From: an uncultured Erythrobacter sp.
GTDB lineage: Bacteria > Pseudomonadota > Alphaproteobacteria > Sphingomonadales > Sphingomonadaceae
Reading direction: 5' to 3'
NCBI GenBank assembly: GCA_947495555.1
Contig: CANLZI010000001.1
Location: 1,216,861 to 1,280,860 of the forward strand
Length of the DNA: 64,000 nucleotides
A program made the translations under genes and the position numbers. Shown here in pieces: positions 24,600-33,211 of the stretch (the first letter of the stretch is position 1; the number at the start of each line of letters is the position of its first letter). The notes beneath the pieces are model-generated. The model was not told where the DNA came from. It worked only from the letters and a program-made list of their open reading frames with translations, and ran no database searches.

Positions 24600-25919
24600 A
24601 TGACCGACGCAACCGATGCTGTTGACACCCCGACCCCTCGCCGCAAGCCCAAGCCCAAAGTAAAATCCATCGGCGGTCGCGAGTTGAAGCCCAGCACCCT
24701 GATGATGGGGCACGGGTTTGACCCGGTACTGTCAGAAGGATCGCTCAAGGCGCCGATTTTCCTAACCAGTACATTTGCGTTTGAAAATTCGGCCGCTGGC
24801 AAGCGTCACTTTGAAGGCATTACGGGCAAGCGTCCCGGCGGTGCAGAAGGCTTGGTCTATTCACGTTTCAACGGACCCAATCAGGAAATTCTGGAAGACC
24901 GTCTATCGGTCTGGGACGGCGCAGAAGACGCTCTGAGCTTTTCCAGCGGCATGACCGCCATCACCGTTATGATGTTGGCCTATTGCAACGCAGGCGATGT
25001 GATCGTCCATTCTGGCCCGCTATACGCCGCATCCGAAGGCTTCGTCGCCAAGGTAATGAGCAAGTTCAACGTGACCTATGTCGATTTTCCCGCCGGGGCG
25101 ACCCGCGAAGAACTGGACGACGTCTTGGCCAAAGCCAAAGCGCAGGCCGATAGCCAAGGCGGCAAGGTGGCGATGGTCTATCTGGAAAGCCCGGCCAACC
25201 CAACCAATGCGTTGGTTGACGTGGAAGCTGTCACCGCCGCGCGCGACGCTGTGCTGGATGCCGAGACAACGCCCATCGCTATCGACAACACCTTCCTTGG
25301 CCCGCTGTGGTCTCGCCCGCTTGATCACGGAGCAGACATCGTGGTTTACTCACTGACCAAATATGTTGGCGGCCATTCTGACCTTGTTGCTGGCAGCATT
25401 GCCGGGGCAAAAAAGTGGATGGATCCGGTCCGTGCCTTGCGCAACACGATGGGCGGTATTTGCGATCCCAACACCGCATGGATGCTGCTGCGTTCACTGG
25501 AGACAGTCGAGCTGCGCATGCAGCGCGCGGGCGAGAATGCGGCCAAGGTTTGTGCTTTCTTGAAAGACCATCCCAAGGTCGAGGGCTTGGGCTATCTGGG
25601 CTTTATCGACGATCCGCGTCAGCAGGACATCTTTGATCGGCATTGCTCGGGTGCTGGCTCCACCTTCTCACTGTTCATCAAGGGTGGCGAGGCAGAGGCC
25701 TTCCGCTTCCTCGACAGTATGAAGATTGCCAAGCTGGCGGTCAGCCTGGGGGGCACGGAAACGCTGGCCAGCCTTCCTGCTGCCATGACCCATCTGTCTG
25801 TGCCCGATGAGCGCAAAGCCCAGCTGGGTATCACCGATAATCTGGTCCGTATCTCCATCGGTATTGAAGATGCAGATGACTTGATCGCCGATTTTGAACA
25901 GGCGCTGGCGCAAGTTTGA
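24600..25919 (+). CDS. Cystathionine gamma-synthase/gamma-lyase family PLP enzyme
   Basis: A 439-residue enzyme of the Cys/Met metabolism PLP family. The PLP lysine is K254 (SLTKYVGGHSDL). The cofactor-binding FSSGMTAI and the substrate arginine region FNGPNQEILEDRL are present. An unusual basic, Pro/Lys-rich N-terminal extension of about 25 residues precedes the fold. Candidates are cystathionine gamma-synthase, gamma-lyase or methionine gamma-lyase; motifs visible here do not choose between them. The ATG at 24600 has AAGGAAG eight bases upstream. A folded leader lies in front. Confidence 0.88.
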   Translation: MTDATDAVDTPTPRRKPKPKVKSIGGRELKPSTLMMGHGFDPVLSEGSLKAPIFLTSTFAFENSAAGKRHFEGITGKRPGGAEGLVYSRFNGPNQEILEDRLSVWDGAEDALSFSSGMTAITVMMLAYCNAGDVIVHSGPLYAASEGFVAKVMSKFNVTYVDFPAGATREELDDVLAKAKAQADSQGGKVAMVYLESPANPTNALVDVEAVTAARDAVLDAETTPIAIDNTFLGPLWSRPLDHGADIVVYSLTKYVGGHSDLVAGSIAGAKKWMDPVRALRNTMGGICDPNTAWMLLRSLETVELRMQRAGENAAKVCAFLKDHPKVEGLGYLGFIDDPRQQDIFDRHCSGAGSTFSLFIKGGEAEAFRFLDSMKIAKLAVSLGGTETLASLPAAMTHLSVPDERKAQLGITDNLVRISIGIEDADDLIADFEQALAQV

Positions 25920-25964
25920 CGGAACGCCTAGCATGATCCCCTAGAGACGAAGTCGAGGGGATTT

Positions 25965-26804
25965 ATGATGGCGACACGCAAACCGGTTTGCTTGGTAATT
26001 GGCGCGGGCGCCGGCATTGGCGGGCACGTGGCCATGCGTTTTGCTGCGGGCGGCTATCACGCGGTGCTGGCCCGGCGTTCGGATGAGGAAAGCCTCGCCC
26101 GATTGATCGGCAAAATCGAGGATGCAGGCGGCAGTGCCACTGGCGTGTTGCTGAATGCAGCCGAGGATGGAGCGATTGAAGAGCTGGTCGATCGGGTCGA
26201 AACCGACATCGGCCCGATCGAAAGTGCGCTGTATAATCTGGGCGCGCAGATCGGGAATCGCAAGCTGCACGATACGCCGCACAAGACCTTTGAACTAGGC
26301 TGGCGACTGGGCTGTTACGGAGTGTTTCGTCTGGCCCATGCGATGCTTCCGGCGATGGTTGAGCGCGCTAAGAGCGGTCCGCACGGATCGCTGCTGGTGA
26401 CTTCTGCCACATCCGCCATGCGCGGCAATGCAGGCCAGCACAGCCATGCTGCGGCGATGGGCGGACGGCGCATGCTGTGCCAGACATTGAACGCCGAATT
26501 TGGACCGCAAGGCATCCATGTGGCCCATATTGTGGTCGATGGCGGAGTTAACTCGCCCGATACTCTAGGCAAATTGCTGGGCGATAAGTTTGATGCCTAC
26601 AAGTCATCGAAGGGCGATCAGGGCATTATTGATCCAGCCGATTTGGCCGAGACTTATTGGCATTTGGCGCAGCAACCGCGCAATTGCTGGACACATGAAG
26701 TGGATGCCCGGCCTTGGAACGACGTTGCCTGGTGGAATGACAATCCCAATCCGCAGATCGATTCCACCGCTGGCAAGCCGGGCTTCGCCGGACCTAAAAC
26801 TTGA
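25965..26804 (+). CDS. SDR-like protein lacking the catalytic Tyr-Lys pair
   Basis: A 279-residue Rossmann protein with the SDR cofactor motif GAGAGIGGHVA (from about residue 14). Where YxxxK is expected, the sequence reads GQHSHAAAMGGRRM, so the tyrosine position is histidine and the lysine position is methionine. The NNAG motif is NLGAQ. It is either a pseudo-enzyme, a binding protein or a reductase with different chemistry. It lies 45 bases after the PLP enzyme and may be co-transcribed with it. Confidence 0.8.
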   Translation: MMATRKPVCLVIGAGAGIGGHVAMRFAAGGYHAVLARRSDEESLARLIGKIEDAGGSATGVLLNAAEDGAIEELVDRVETDIGPIESALYNLGAQIGNRKLHDTPHKTFELGWRLGCYGVFRLAHAMLPAMVERAKSGPHGSLLVTSATSAMRGNAGQHSHAAAMGGRRMLCQTLNAEFGPQGIHVAHIVVDGGVNSPDTLGKLLGDKFDAYKSSKGDQGIIDPADLAETYWHLAQQPRNCWTHEVDARPWNDVAWWNDNPNPQIDSTAGKPGFAGPKT

Positions 26805-27244
26805 GGGCGAACGACCTAAAATCGCGCTCGAATTTGATTATTACACTTCAGGGGATCCTGACGGTGTGAAAGAGAAGCAACAGTCATCGCAAATCACGCC
26901 TGTGCAGGAAAGTTTCGTCGATGGGTGAGTTGAGAAGGTCCGCTAACGACCCAAATGGGGATAGGTTTGTTACGTCACCCCGGACTTATTCCGGGGACCC
27001 GCTAGCTTTGGTGCAACACTAGGAAACAGTGAGTGGGATCCCGGCTCTGGGGCCTGGATAACGAAAATCCCCAACGTCCGCTCTTCACCTTAATTCCGTT
27101 CACTGCCCGCTTAAGGCCCGATCTACAGGTATCGCCTACTTGTAAATCTGTGTCGCGCCACCATTTCAGTAATATCGAGAGTCCATGTTCATGCGCCTTC
27201 TCGACTGAGAGACAATTGCGCTCCCGCATTGGGGAGAAAGCACA
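26805..27244. other. Non-coding stretch with one inverted-repeat element
   Basis: No convincing gene is present in these 440 bases. The short open frames lack ribosome sites and known motifs. The only clear structure is the inverted repeat at 26973-27063. The last part (27225-27240) holds the GGGGAG ribosome site of the next gene. Confidence 0.7.
26973..27063. repeat. Palindromic intergenic repeat element
   Basis: The left arm begins CGTCACCCCGGACTTATTCC and goes on to GGGGACCCGCT. The right arm (27032-27063) is its imperfect reverse complement, starting AGTGGGATCCCGG. A spacer of about 28 bases separates them. Sequences with CACCCCGGACT-N-TCCGGGG arms are a common dispersed repeat in alphaproteobacterial intergenic DNA. 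The transcript would form a long hairpin. Confidence 0.6.
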
Positions 27245-27460
27245 TTGAGCTTCAACAAACTTCTATACGATCATCAATTGGCCCTGCTGAGAGCTGCACG
27301 TCCTAAACCCGCGATAATCGGCCCCGACTTGGTCGATAACTATGAAGTGCTGCTCCAGAAGGCGCGGCACAAGCTGGGTGTCGCACAATATCCTGTCGCG
27401 CTGACGCTGGCCGCTAAGCTTCCCAATCCTCAACTAGCGCATCAAGGAAATTTGTCATGA
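27245..27460 (+). CDS. Small protein coupled to a SET-domain gene
   Basis: A 71-residue protein that I do not recognise. It starts at TTG with GGGGAG upstream. The sequence has a helix-rich N-terminal half (FNKLLYDHQLALLRA) and an LLQKARHKLGV stretch. Its stop overlaps the SET-domain start (ATGA), which supports real translation and shared regulation. It might be a partner or target of the methyltransferase; this is inference. Confidence 0.65.
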   Translation: MSFNKLLYDHQLALLRAARPKPAIIGPDLVDNYEVLLQKARHKLGVAQYPVALTLAAKLPNPQLAHQGNLS

Positions 27461-27945
27461 CTGCCATGGTCGAAGAACGAACGACTCCCGATCGCGGGCA
27501 GGGTATCTTTGCCGTAAAGTCATTCAAGCGCGGTGACATTCTTCATGTTGGCGTGTTGGATACCAATGCGATCAAAAACCATTCCCATGCGTCCCAATTG
27601 AGCAAGACACGGTTTGGGTTTCACAAGGGACTGAGCTCCAAATTCAATCATTCCTGTGATCCGAACTGCGGCATCATCATCAACCAATCCGGCGGCCACA
27701 ATATTGTCGCGATGCGTGCCATCTGTGATGCTGACGAAGCGACCTATGATTACGCAATGCGCAATTATCGCATCGAGCATTTCCCAGGCCCGTGCAGTTG
27801 CGGAACCGCGAATTGCCGCGGGATGATTACGGGTTGGAAGGATTTGCCGCAGCAGCGCAAGGATGATTACGCCGGATTTGTCGCACCTTATTTGATCGAG
27901 ATTGACGCGGAGCCTTCACATTTGATCGCGCAGGCCCACTCATGA
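27457..27945 (+). CDS. SET-domain lysine methyltransferase-like protein
   Basis: A 162-residue compact SET domain. The start has GQGIFAVKSFKRGDIL, then the AdoMet and substrate-site NHSCDPNC (64-71), the YDYAM tyrosine motif (97-101), and a post-SET cysteine cluster C113, C115, C120 that with C67 can hold zinc. SET proteins methylate lysines, in eukaryotes mostly on histones; bacterial ones are scarce and their targets mostly unknown. It is co-translated with a 71-residue protein before it. Confidence 0.88.
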   Translation: MTAMVEERTTPDRGQGIFAVKSFKRGDILHVGVLDTNAIKNHSHASQLSKTRFGFHKGLSSKFNHSCDPNCGIIINQSGGHNIVAMRAICDADEATYDYAMRNYRIEHFPGPCSCGTANCRGMITGWKDLPQQRKDDYAGFVAPYLIEIDAEPSHLIAQAHS

Positions 27946-28005
27946 CAAAACAGGCTGCTGACTGCCTCAAGCCCGACGCCCTCGCCCAAAAGCTGAGAAG
28001 TTAGA

Positions 28006-28200
28006 ATGACCGCCCCAACCGGTTTCGTTCTGCTGCATCGTCGCGACGGCTCCAAAGTCGCCTGCCGGATTGCGAGCGTCCTTTATGTCGGGAAAAGCCA
28101 AGAGCTGGGCTCCGTGCTGAATTTCGGCGGCGGATCTGAAGTCAATGTCCATGAGGGGTTCGACGAGGTAGTGGAACTGCTGTCCAAACTTTCCGGCTAA
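28006..28200 (+). CDS. Small FlbD-like hypothetical protein
   Basis: A 64-residue protein with a beta-rich pattern ending in NVHEGFDEVVELLSKL. The layout, a strand pair and a final VxExxDEVV helix, resembles FlbD-type small proteins of flagellar operons. No flagellar gene is near, so the likeness may be only of fold. The ATG lies in a short gap after the SET gene. Confidence 0.5.
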   Translation: MTAPTGFVLLHRRDGSKVACRIASVLYVGKSQELGSVLNFGGGSEVNVHEGFDEVVELLSKLSG

Positions 28201-28259
28201 TCGACGCTGCCCGCTCATGCGCCCGTTTGCTGTCACGGGTCGAGAGCCTGTGCCCCCAG

Positions 28260-28793
28260 CTACCCGCGCCACTCGCGCCGTTCTTCGGCTGATTTGAGCA
28301 CTTCATAGGCTAATTGCAGCTTCTGAAATTCGGCTGCGGCCTCGACGTCATCGGGCTTCACATCGGGATGCACGAGCTTGGCTTTCTCGCGCCACGCCTT
28401 CTTGACCTGGGCAAAGTCGGCATCGCCTTCAAGATCGAGCACTTCCAACGCGCGCATCTCATCAGCACTGCGGCTGCCATCGCCTGATCCGGTCCAACCG
28501 TAATGCGAGGCTTCGGCATAACCTTCGCTTTCCTGCCGCTCGGCCTTGGCGCGCTCGGCCTTTTGTTCCTTATCGAGACCTTCAAAATAGTCCCAGCCCT
28601 TGTTGTATTCTGCCGCATGCTTTTGGCAGAAATACCATTTGTCCGGATTGTTGGGAGATTTGGGCGCCGGGCACAGCCCCGCCTCGCCGCAACCGTGCCG
28701 GTCGCATTCACGCTGGGCCACCGCCTCGCGCGAGGAATCGTAGGACCGCCAGCGCGGGAAGCCCCAATCGTTGGAACGGCCCGCTCTAGCCAT
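28260..28793 (-). CDS. C-terminal J-domain protein
   Basis: A 177-residue protein. The first half has four cysteines (CDRHGCGEAGLC and FCQKH) that may hold a zinc ion. The C-terminal 60 residues form a J domain with the required HPD (KLVHPDVKPDD) and a final YEVLKSAEERREW helix. It should recruit DnaK to some client. Similar genes in alphaproteobacteria are called DnaJ-domain proteins of unknown client. Confidence 0.85.
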   Translation of the reverse strand: MARAGRSNDWGFPRWRSYDSSREAVAQRECDRHGCGEAGLCPAPKSPNNPDKWYFCQKHAAEYNKGWDYFEGLDKEQKAERAKAERQESEGYAEASHYGWTGSGDGSRSADEMRALEVLDLEGDADFAQVKKAWREKAKLVHPDVKPDDVEAAAEFQKLQLAYEVLKSAEERREWRG

Positions 28794-28949
28794 GGTGGGC
28801 GCTCAATGTCGCTGGTCTAATCATTTCGACGGCCTGTCTAGAGAGGGTTGCGAGCAATGAAAAGATCTGGGAACCAGTTTCGATTAGAAATGTTGCATTG
28901 CAATAGCACTTCATAATTTGTGAAGCATTGCGCAGCTAAGGACGTGAAT

Positions 28950-29135
28950 ATGAGCAAGCAATTGACCCTTTCGAGCATTATCGCTGTTTTCGCGATGGTT
29001 GCCCTCGTCGCGATCAATGTCGCCCATCCGGTCGGCAGCGATGCCGGCCTGGGCCTTGCCCCGTTGCAAGCCGCGCTGCCCCAGATTGATGAGGACGCGC
29101 TTGGCCTGCTGTCACCTTGGTGGCTGTCTAACTAA
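28950..29135 (+). CDS. Small exported or membrane peptide
   Basis: A 61-residue protein with a hydrophobic N-terminal helix (SSIIAVFAMVALVAINVA) and a short tail ending SPWWLSN. ATG at 28950 has an AAGGA ribosome site, so it is preferred to GTG at 28920. I do not recognise a family. Confidence 0.55.
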   Translation: MSKQLTLSSIIAVFAMVALVAINVAHPVGSDAGLGLAPLQAALPQIDEDALGLLSPWWLSN

Positions 29136-29146
29136 TTGATCACGCT

Positions 29147-29668
29147 TTAGTTTATTACGACGCTGACCGCACGGCGGTTTTGCGACCAAGCGGCTGCGTT
29201 TGACGCCAGAGCAACCGGGCGCTCCTTGCCATAGCTGACCGTGCGGATGCGATTGGCATCCACGCCCAGACTGATCAGATAATTCTTTGCCGAATTGGCT
29301 CGACGTTCGCCCAGCGCGAGGTTGTATTCGCGCGTGCCGCGTTCATCGGTGTGCCCCTCGATGGTGATCGAAATTGCGCCATAGCGTGACAGATATTGTG
29401 CCTGCGTTTGCAGCGCGGCCGCATCGGCACTGTCGATGTTGAACCGGTCGGTGTCGAAATAGATCACGTTCTGACCGTTCACCGCATCTTCGAAATGAGC
29501 CTGTGTGCCCAAGGTCGGTCCGGTGTCACCCACGGGAGCAACGGTGGTTCCTTGATCCGTGGTGGTCTGCTCTGGTGCAGGAGGAAGCTGTTCAGGAGCC
29601 TTCTTGGCACAGCCAGCCAAGGCCACGGTTCCACTGAGAAGCGCGATGGTTGCAAGTCGAATATTCAT
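29147..29668 (-). CDS. pal: Peptidoglycan-associated lipoprotein Pal
   Basis: A 173-residue OmpA-family lipoprotein with a lipobox (VALAGC, C20). The peptidoglycan-binding domain has the NxxLGERRAxxxxxxL signature (NLALGERRANSAKNYL), with EGHTDERGTREYN before it. Pal anchors the outer membrane to the cell wall and binds TolB. It is the last gene of the ybgC-tolQRAB-pal operon, 78 bases after tolB. Confidence 0.96.
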   Translation of the reverse strand: MNIRLATIALLSGTVALAGCAKKAPEQLPPAPEQTTTDQGTTVAPVGDTGPTLGTQAHFEDAVNGQNVIYFDTDRFNIDSADAAALQTQAQYLSRYGAISITIEGHTDERGTREYNLALGERRANSAKNYLISLGVDANRIRTVSYGKERPVALASNAAAWSQNRRAVSVVIN

Positions 29669-29746
29669 ACTTGGGTTCCTTTCCCGAATGGCCGCATGGT
29701 GAAAGCACCAGGGGTATGCAGCCAGAATGTTATTATCAAAACGTGC

Positions 29747-31156
29747 TCAAGGCAAAATCGGTCCCCAAGCCGGATCGGAGGCATCAACCGGCGTTTTGAG
29801 CCGTCTCTCGTTGCGGCCCGTCAGATCGACCTGCCACAAACCGGATCGGCCCGAATTGCGGGTGGTGCGGAAGAATTGGATGATCCGGCCATTGGGAGCC
29901 CAAGTGGGCGCCTCGTCCTGCCATCCGCTGGTCAGCACCCGAAGGTTACGGCCATTGGGGTTCATCACCGCTATGTTGAAGTCACCCGCAATCCGCGTGA
30001 AGGCGATCTGGTCTCCGCGCGGGCTCCATTCCGGCGTGGCGCAGCGCCCACCAAAGAAGGTCAGACGCCTTTGGTTGGAGCCGTCGGCATCCATAACATA
30101 GCATTGCTGTGTGCCCGAACGGTCGCTTTCAAACACAATCTTGCTGCCGTCAGGCGAATACGACCCGCCAATATCGATACCAGGCGTGTCGGTCAGCCGC
30201 ACACTGCGGCCTCCGGTAGCGGGCACACGATAAATGTCCGTATTGCCGCCCACGGCCATCGAATAGAGGATATTGCGGCCATCGGGCGACCAGCGCGGGG
30301 CGAGCGTGGGATTGCCGGTTTCCGCCACCAGCTGCTGACGGCCAGTGCCAATGTCATAGACATAGATGCGCGGGTTGCCGTCTACATAAGACAGATACAG
30401 CAGCTTCTTGTAATCGGGCGAGTAACGCGGCGTCAGCGCGGTGGCGCTGCCCAGCGTCAGAAAGCGATGGTTGGCGCCATCGCTGTCCATGATCGCCAGC
30501 CGCTTGATGCGTTTGTCCTTCGGTCCGGTTTCGGCGATATAGGCGATCCGGCTGTCGAAGAACGGGCTCTCTCCCGTCAGGCGCGAATAGATAAGGTCCG
30601 AACATTTATGCGCCGCACGCCGCCAGTCAGCCGGTGGCACCACCCAACCTTCGCGGATCAACTCGTCCTGCAAGGCGACATCGTAAAGATAGCACCCAAC
30701 GGTCAGGCGGCCATCTGCCCGCGCGCTGACATAGCCATGGACCAACATCTCCACCCCGCGGCCACTCCAACTGCCCCAACTGGGCGAAGTGATCTGGGCA
30801 AAGCTCGGCTGAGGCAGACTGTCCGGCCCAACCGGGCGGAAGATGCCATTGTTGCGCAGATTGGCGGTGATGACGCGCGAAATCTCGCGGCCCAGCGCGG
30901 CGGTACCATTGGCATTGGCGGGCGTTGGTCGGTCACGGTCTGCGGCAAAGCCGGCAATCGCCACGCCAATATCGGACCAATCGCTTTCATCGGTGACGGT
31001 AAAGCTTAGGCCGCCTTCCTCTGCCTCGGCCTCGCCCAGGGTTTCAACCGAGCCACCTTCGGCGACAGGCGTACCCAGATCAGAGCTTTGCGCTGCGAGG
31101 GGACTGCTGGCCAGTGGGCTGGCAAAAAGGGCGAGAGCAAAAATCAGCTGTTTCAT
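29747..31156 (-). CDS. tolB: Tol-Pal system periplasmic protein TolB
   Basis: A 469-residue TolB with signal peptide, an N-terminal domain with VIAGFAADRD-type start, and a six-bladed WD40-like propeller whose blades carry the ARWSPDGRNILYS and SYSPDGSKIVFES repeats. It links Pal with TolA and helps outer-membrane constriction at division. It is about 40 residues longer than the E. coli protein, mainly at the N-terminus. It overlaps tolA by four bases. Confidence 0.96.
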   Translation of the reverse strand: MKQLIFALALFASPLASSPLAAQSSDLGTPVAEGGSVETLGEAEAEEGGLSFTVTDESDWSDIGVAIAGFAADRDRPTPANANGTAALGREISRVITANLRNNGIFRPVGPDSLPQPSFAQITSPSWGSWSGRGVEMLVHGYVSARADGRLTVGCYLYDVALQDELIREGWVVPPADWRRAAHKCSDLIYSRLTGESPFFDSRIAYIAETGPKDKRIKRLAIMDSDGANHRFLTLGSATALTPRYSPDYKKLLYLSYVDGNPRIYVYDIGTGRQQLVAETGNPTLAPRWSPDGRNILYSMAVGGNTDIYRVPATGGRSVRLTDTPGIDIGGSYSPDGSKIVFESDRSGTQQCYVMDADGSNQRRLTFFGGRCATPEWSPRGDQIAFTRIAGDFNIAVMNPNGRNLRVLTSGWQDEAPTWAPNGRIIQFFRTTRNSGRSGLWQVDLTGRNERRLKTPVDASDPAWGPILP

Positions 31157-31920
31157 CGAGAAAGGTTCCTATCGAAACGCGCGCCCCGGATCGACTTCCA
31201 GGCGTTGTAATATTCGTCAGGCAGGTCGAACGGTGCGGCCAGTTGAACTGCGCGGATGGCGCGTTCGGCATGCAGCCCTGCTTGCGGGCGGTTTGAAGCG
31301 TTGATGCCGCCCTGCCGTAGCACCCGTGGGCGGCCCCGCAATCGGCCCTCTTCATCCAGATCAAACGCCAACTCGGTAATCAAAAGCTCGGAATCGACGC
31401 CCGAAGGTGCGGTCCAATGCGGGCGGATCTGGCGCACGATGGCCTGGATAATCGATGCCTTGGCGCTGGCCCCAATTTGACTGGCCGGAATGCGCGCATC
31501 ATCGCTGGTGCGACTGTTGCTCGCCCCTTCCAGAAAATTGTCGCCTACTTGCGATCCGCCGCCTTGGCGCGGTTCGGGCCGAGCTGAGGATTGGGGCCTG
31601 GGTGTTTCTTGCCTTGTTTGCCGGTCTGGCGAAGGCGCTGTGCTTGTGGTCGCTTGCTCTGGCGTATCTGCGACGCTGGGCTGAGGCTCGTCGGCCAATT
31701 CAGGGGCAATGGCTGCGCGGCTATCAGGCACAAGGACGGGAGCGGTCGCTTCCAGACCAATGTCGCTCGCCAGGCTGACGGTCATGCGCTCAGGACGCTC
31801 GGTCAGGATGTCGGGCGCAGGCTGCATGACCAGCACCGCAACCAAAAACAGGTGCAGCCCGAAGGCAATTGCCAGGCCAAACCGCTCTTCGCGACGAAAG
31901 GCAACATGTTCCACCATCAT
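31153..31920 (-). CDS. tolA: TolA-like cell envelope protein
   Basis: A 255-residue protein: one N-terminal membrane helix (LAIAFGLHLFLVAVLVMQ), a Pro/Glu/Arg-rich linker, and a C-terminal TonB/TolA-type domain (IVRQIRPHWTAPSG). It carries force from TolQR to TolB-Pal. The long Ala/Lys helix of the E. coli TolA is replaced by a shorter disordered linker, usual in alphaproteobacteria. Seven bases separate it from tolR. Confidence 0.87.
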   Translation of the reverse strand: MMVEHVAFRREERFGLAIAFGLHLFLVAVLVMQPAPDILTERPERMTVSLASDIGLEATAPVLVPDSRAAIAPELADEPQPSVADTPEQATTSTAPSPDRQTRQETPRPQSSARPEPRQGGGSQVGDNFLEGASNSRTSDDARIPASQIGASAKASIIQAIVRQIRPHWTAPSGVDSELLITELAFDLDEEGRLRGRPRVLRQGGINASNRPQAGLHAERAIRAVQLAAPFDLPDEYYNAWKSIRGARFDRNLSR

Positions 31921-31927
31921 GGCAACG

Positions 31928-32371
31928 CTATGGCGGCGAGACTGAACCGTTGGTGACCAGCGAGATTGAATTGAAGCCAGTGCGGTTCAATTCTCCCATC
32001 ACAGCCATCACCCGGCCATAATCCAACGTCCGGTCTGCGCGCAGCACGATGATCGGCCCGCTGGCTTGCGATCCAGGATCGATTTGCAGCAGTGCATCGG
32101 CAAAACCGCCTGCAGGAATGCGCGTATTGTCGATGTAGATCACGCCCGCATTATCAATCGCCACGGTCACTTGGCTGGGGCTTTGATCGATCGGATTTGC
32201 GCGGCTGTCAGGCAATTCTACCGGCACGCCCGAGGCAAGCAGTGGGGCTGTGACCATGAAGATGATCAGCAAAACCAGCATCACATCGACAAAGGGCGTG
32301 ACATTGATCTCTGCCATAGGCGCGCGGCGGGAACGGCGAGATTTGCTCTGCGAAGCCATGGAGAATGCCAT
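31928..32371 (-). CDS. tolR: ExbD/TolR family protein
   Basis: A 147-residue protein with the TolR signature MAEINVTPFVDVMLVLLIIF containing the proton-path aspartate, one membrane helix and a periplasmic domain. It works with TolQ as a proton-driven motor. The gene is separated from tolQ by an unusual 135-base GC-rich spacer with hairpins. Confidence 0.94.
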   Translation of the reverse strand: MAFSMASQSKSRRSRRAPMAEINVTPFVDVMLVLLIIFMVTAPLLASGVPVELPDSRANPIDQSPSQVTVAIDNAGVIYIDNTRIPAGGFADALLQIDPGSQASGPIIVLRADRTLDYGRVMAVMGELNRTGFNSISLVTNGSVSPP

Positions 32372-32383
32372 AGGCCTAACCCC

Positions 32384-32480
32384 CAGCCCATCTGGTTTGC
32401 GCCAGACGGGGGCGCAGCCGCCGCAAGGGCGACGGCCCGCCCGCAGCGACGCGACCTTCAGGTCGTGAGAGCGAGGAAAT
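32384..32480. repeat. GC-rich hairpin spacer between tolQ and tolR
   Basis: The spacer holds a CCC-A-TCTGG / CCAGA-C-GGG hairpin (32388-32410), then GC-rich stretches (GGGCGCAGCCGCCGC, GGCCCGCCCGC), then CGACC-TTCA-GGTCG (32451-32465). These genes are usually adjacent, so this looks like an inserted dispersed element or an RNA-processing site inside the operon mRNA. Copy number in the genome is unknown. Confidence 0.45.
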
Positions 32481-32506
32481 CGCGTTCGCGGAGGCGAATG
32501 CGCAAA

Positions 32507-33211
32507 TCATGATGCTTGATCCAGTTCGCGGCTGAGACCTGCATGGAAACGGTCTGCAAAGCGCTGCAGGCGTGCCTCATAGCGGTTCACCCGGTGACTG
32601 AAGCGGTTGTAGGCGATCACTGCCGGTATGGCGGCGAACAGGCCAATGGCGGTTGCAAACAAGGCTTCGGAAATACCCGGAGCAACCACAGCGAGCGACG
32701 AGCTTTCCTGAGCGCCAATCTGGAAAAAGCTATTCATGATGCCCCACACAGTACCGAACAGGCCAACGAACGGAGCAACCGCACCCGTGGTCGCGAGAAA
32801 ATTGAGCCGTTCGGCCAAATTGTCCGCCTCTTGCGCCACTTGGCTCTCCATTGCGCTGGCGGTACGATGGCGCGTCCCTTCCCGATCAATCGGCGTCTTG
32901 GCGGTGGAGCTTTTCCATTCCTCCATCGCCATGGCGGCAACACGGGCACTGGGAATATCGGCCTTGGCCCGCTTGCCCAGCAGGCGCTCGTAATCCTCAC
33001 TGTCCCAGAACTCGTCCTCATATGCGCGTGAGCGGCGCTCGATCTTGCCCATCCGTAAGGAGAAGGAGACAATGATCGTCCACACCCACACGCTGGCCAG
33101 AATAAGACCCAGCATTACCGCCTGCACGACAATATCGGCCTGCAAAAACAGATCGAGCGGATTGAGCCGCGTCGACGCGCCAAGGCTGGTGAGCGGTAGA
33201 GAGAAAATCAT
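32507..33211 (-). CDS. tolQ: MotA/TolQ/ExbB proton channel TolQ
   Basis: A 234-residue protein with three membrane helices. The late helices carry VAPFVGLFGTVWGIMNSF and EALFATAIGLFAAIPAVIAYN, the TolQ pore motifs with their conserved threonine. It powers the Tol-Pal complex. Its start overlaps ybgC's stop (ATGA). Confidence 0.95.
   Translation of the reverse strand: MIFSLPLTSLGASTRLNPLDLFLQADIVVQAVMLGLILASVWVWTIIVSFSLRMGKIERRSRAYEDEFWDSEDYERLLGKRAKADIPSARVAAMAMEEWKSSTAKTPIDREGTRHRTASAMESQVAQEADNLAERLNFLATTGAVAPFVGLFGTVWGIMNSFFQIGAQESSSLAVVAPGISEALFATAIGLFAAIPAVIAYNRFSHRVNRYEARLQRFADRFHAGLSRELDQAS

Noticed and set aside
29396..31009. A 537-codon open frame opposite tolB and pal
   Set aside because: It is the antisense of clear TolB and Pal genes, lacks a ribosome site and shows no domain.
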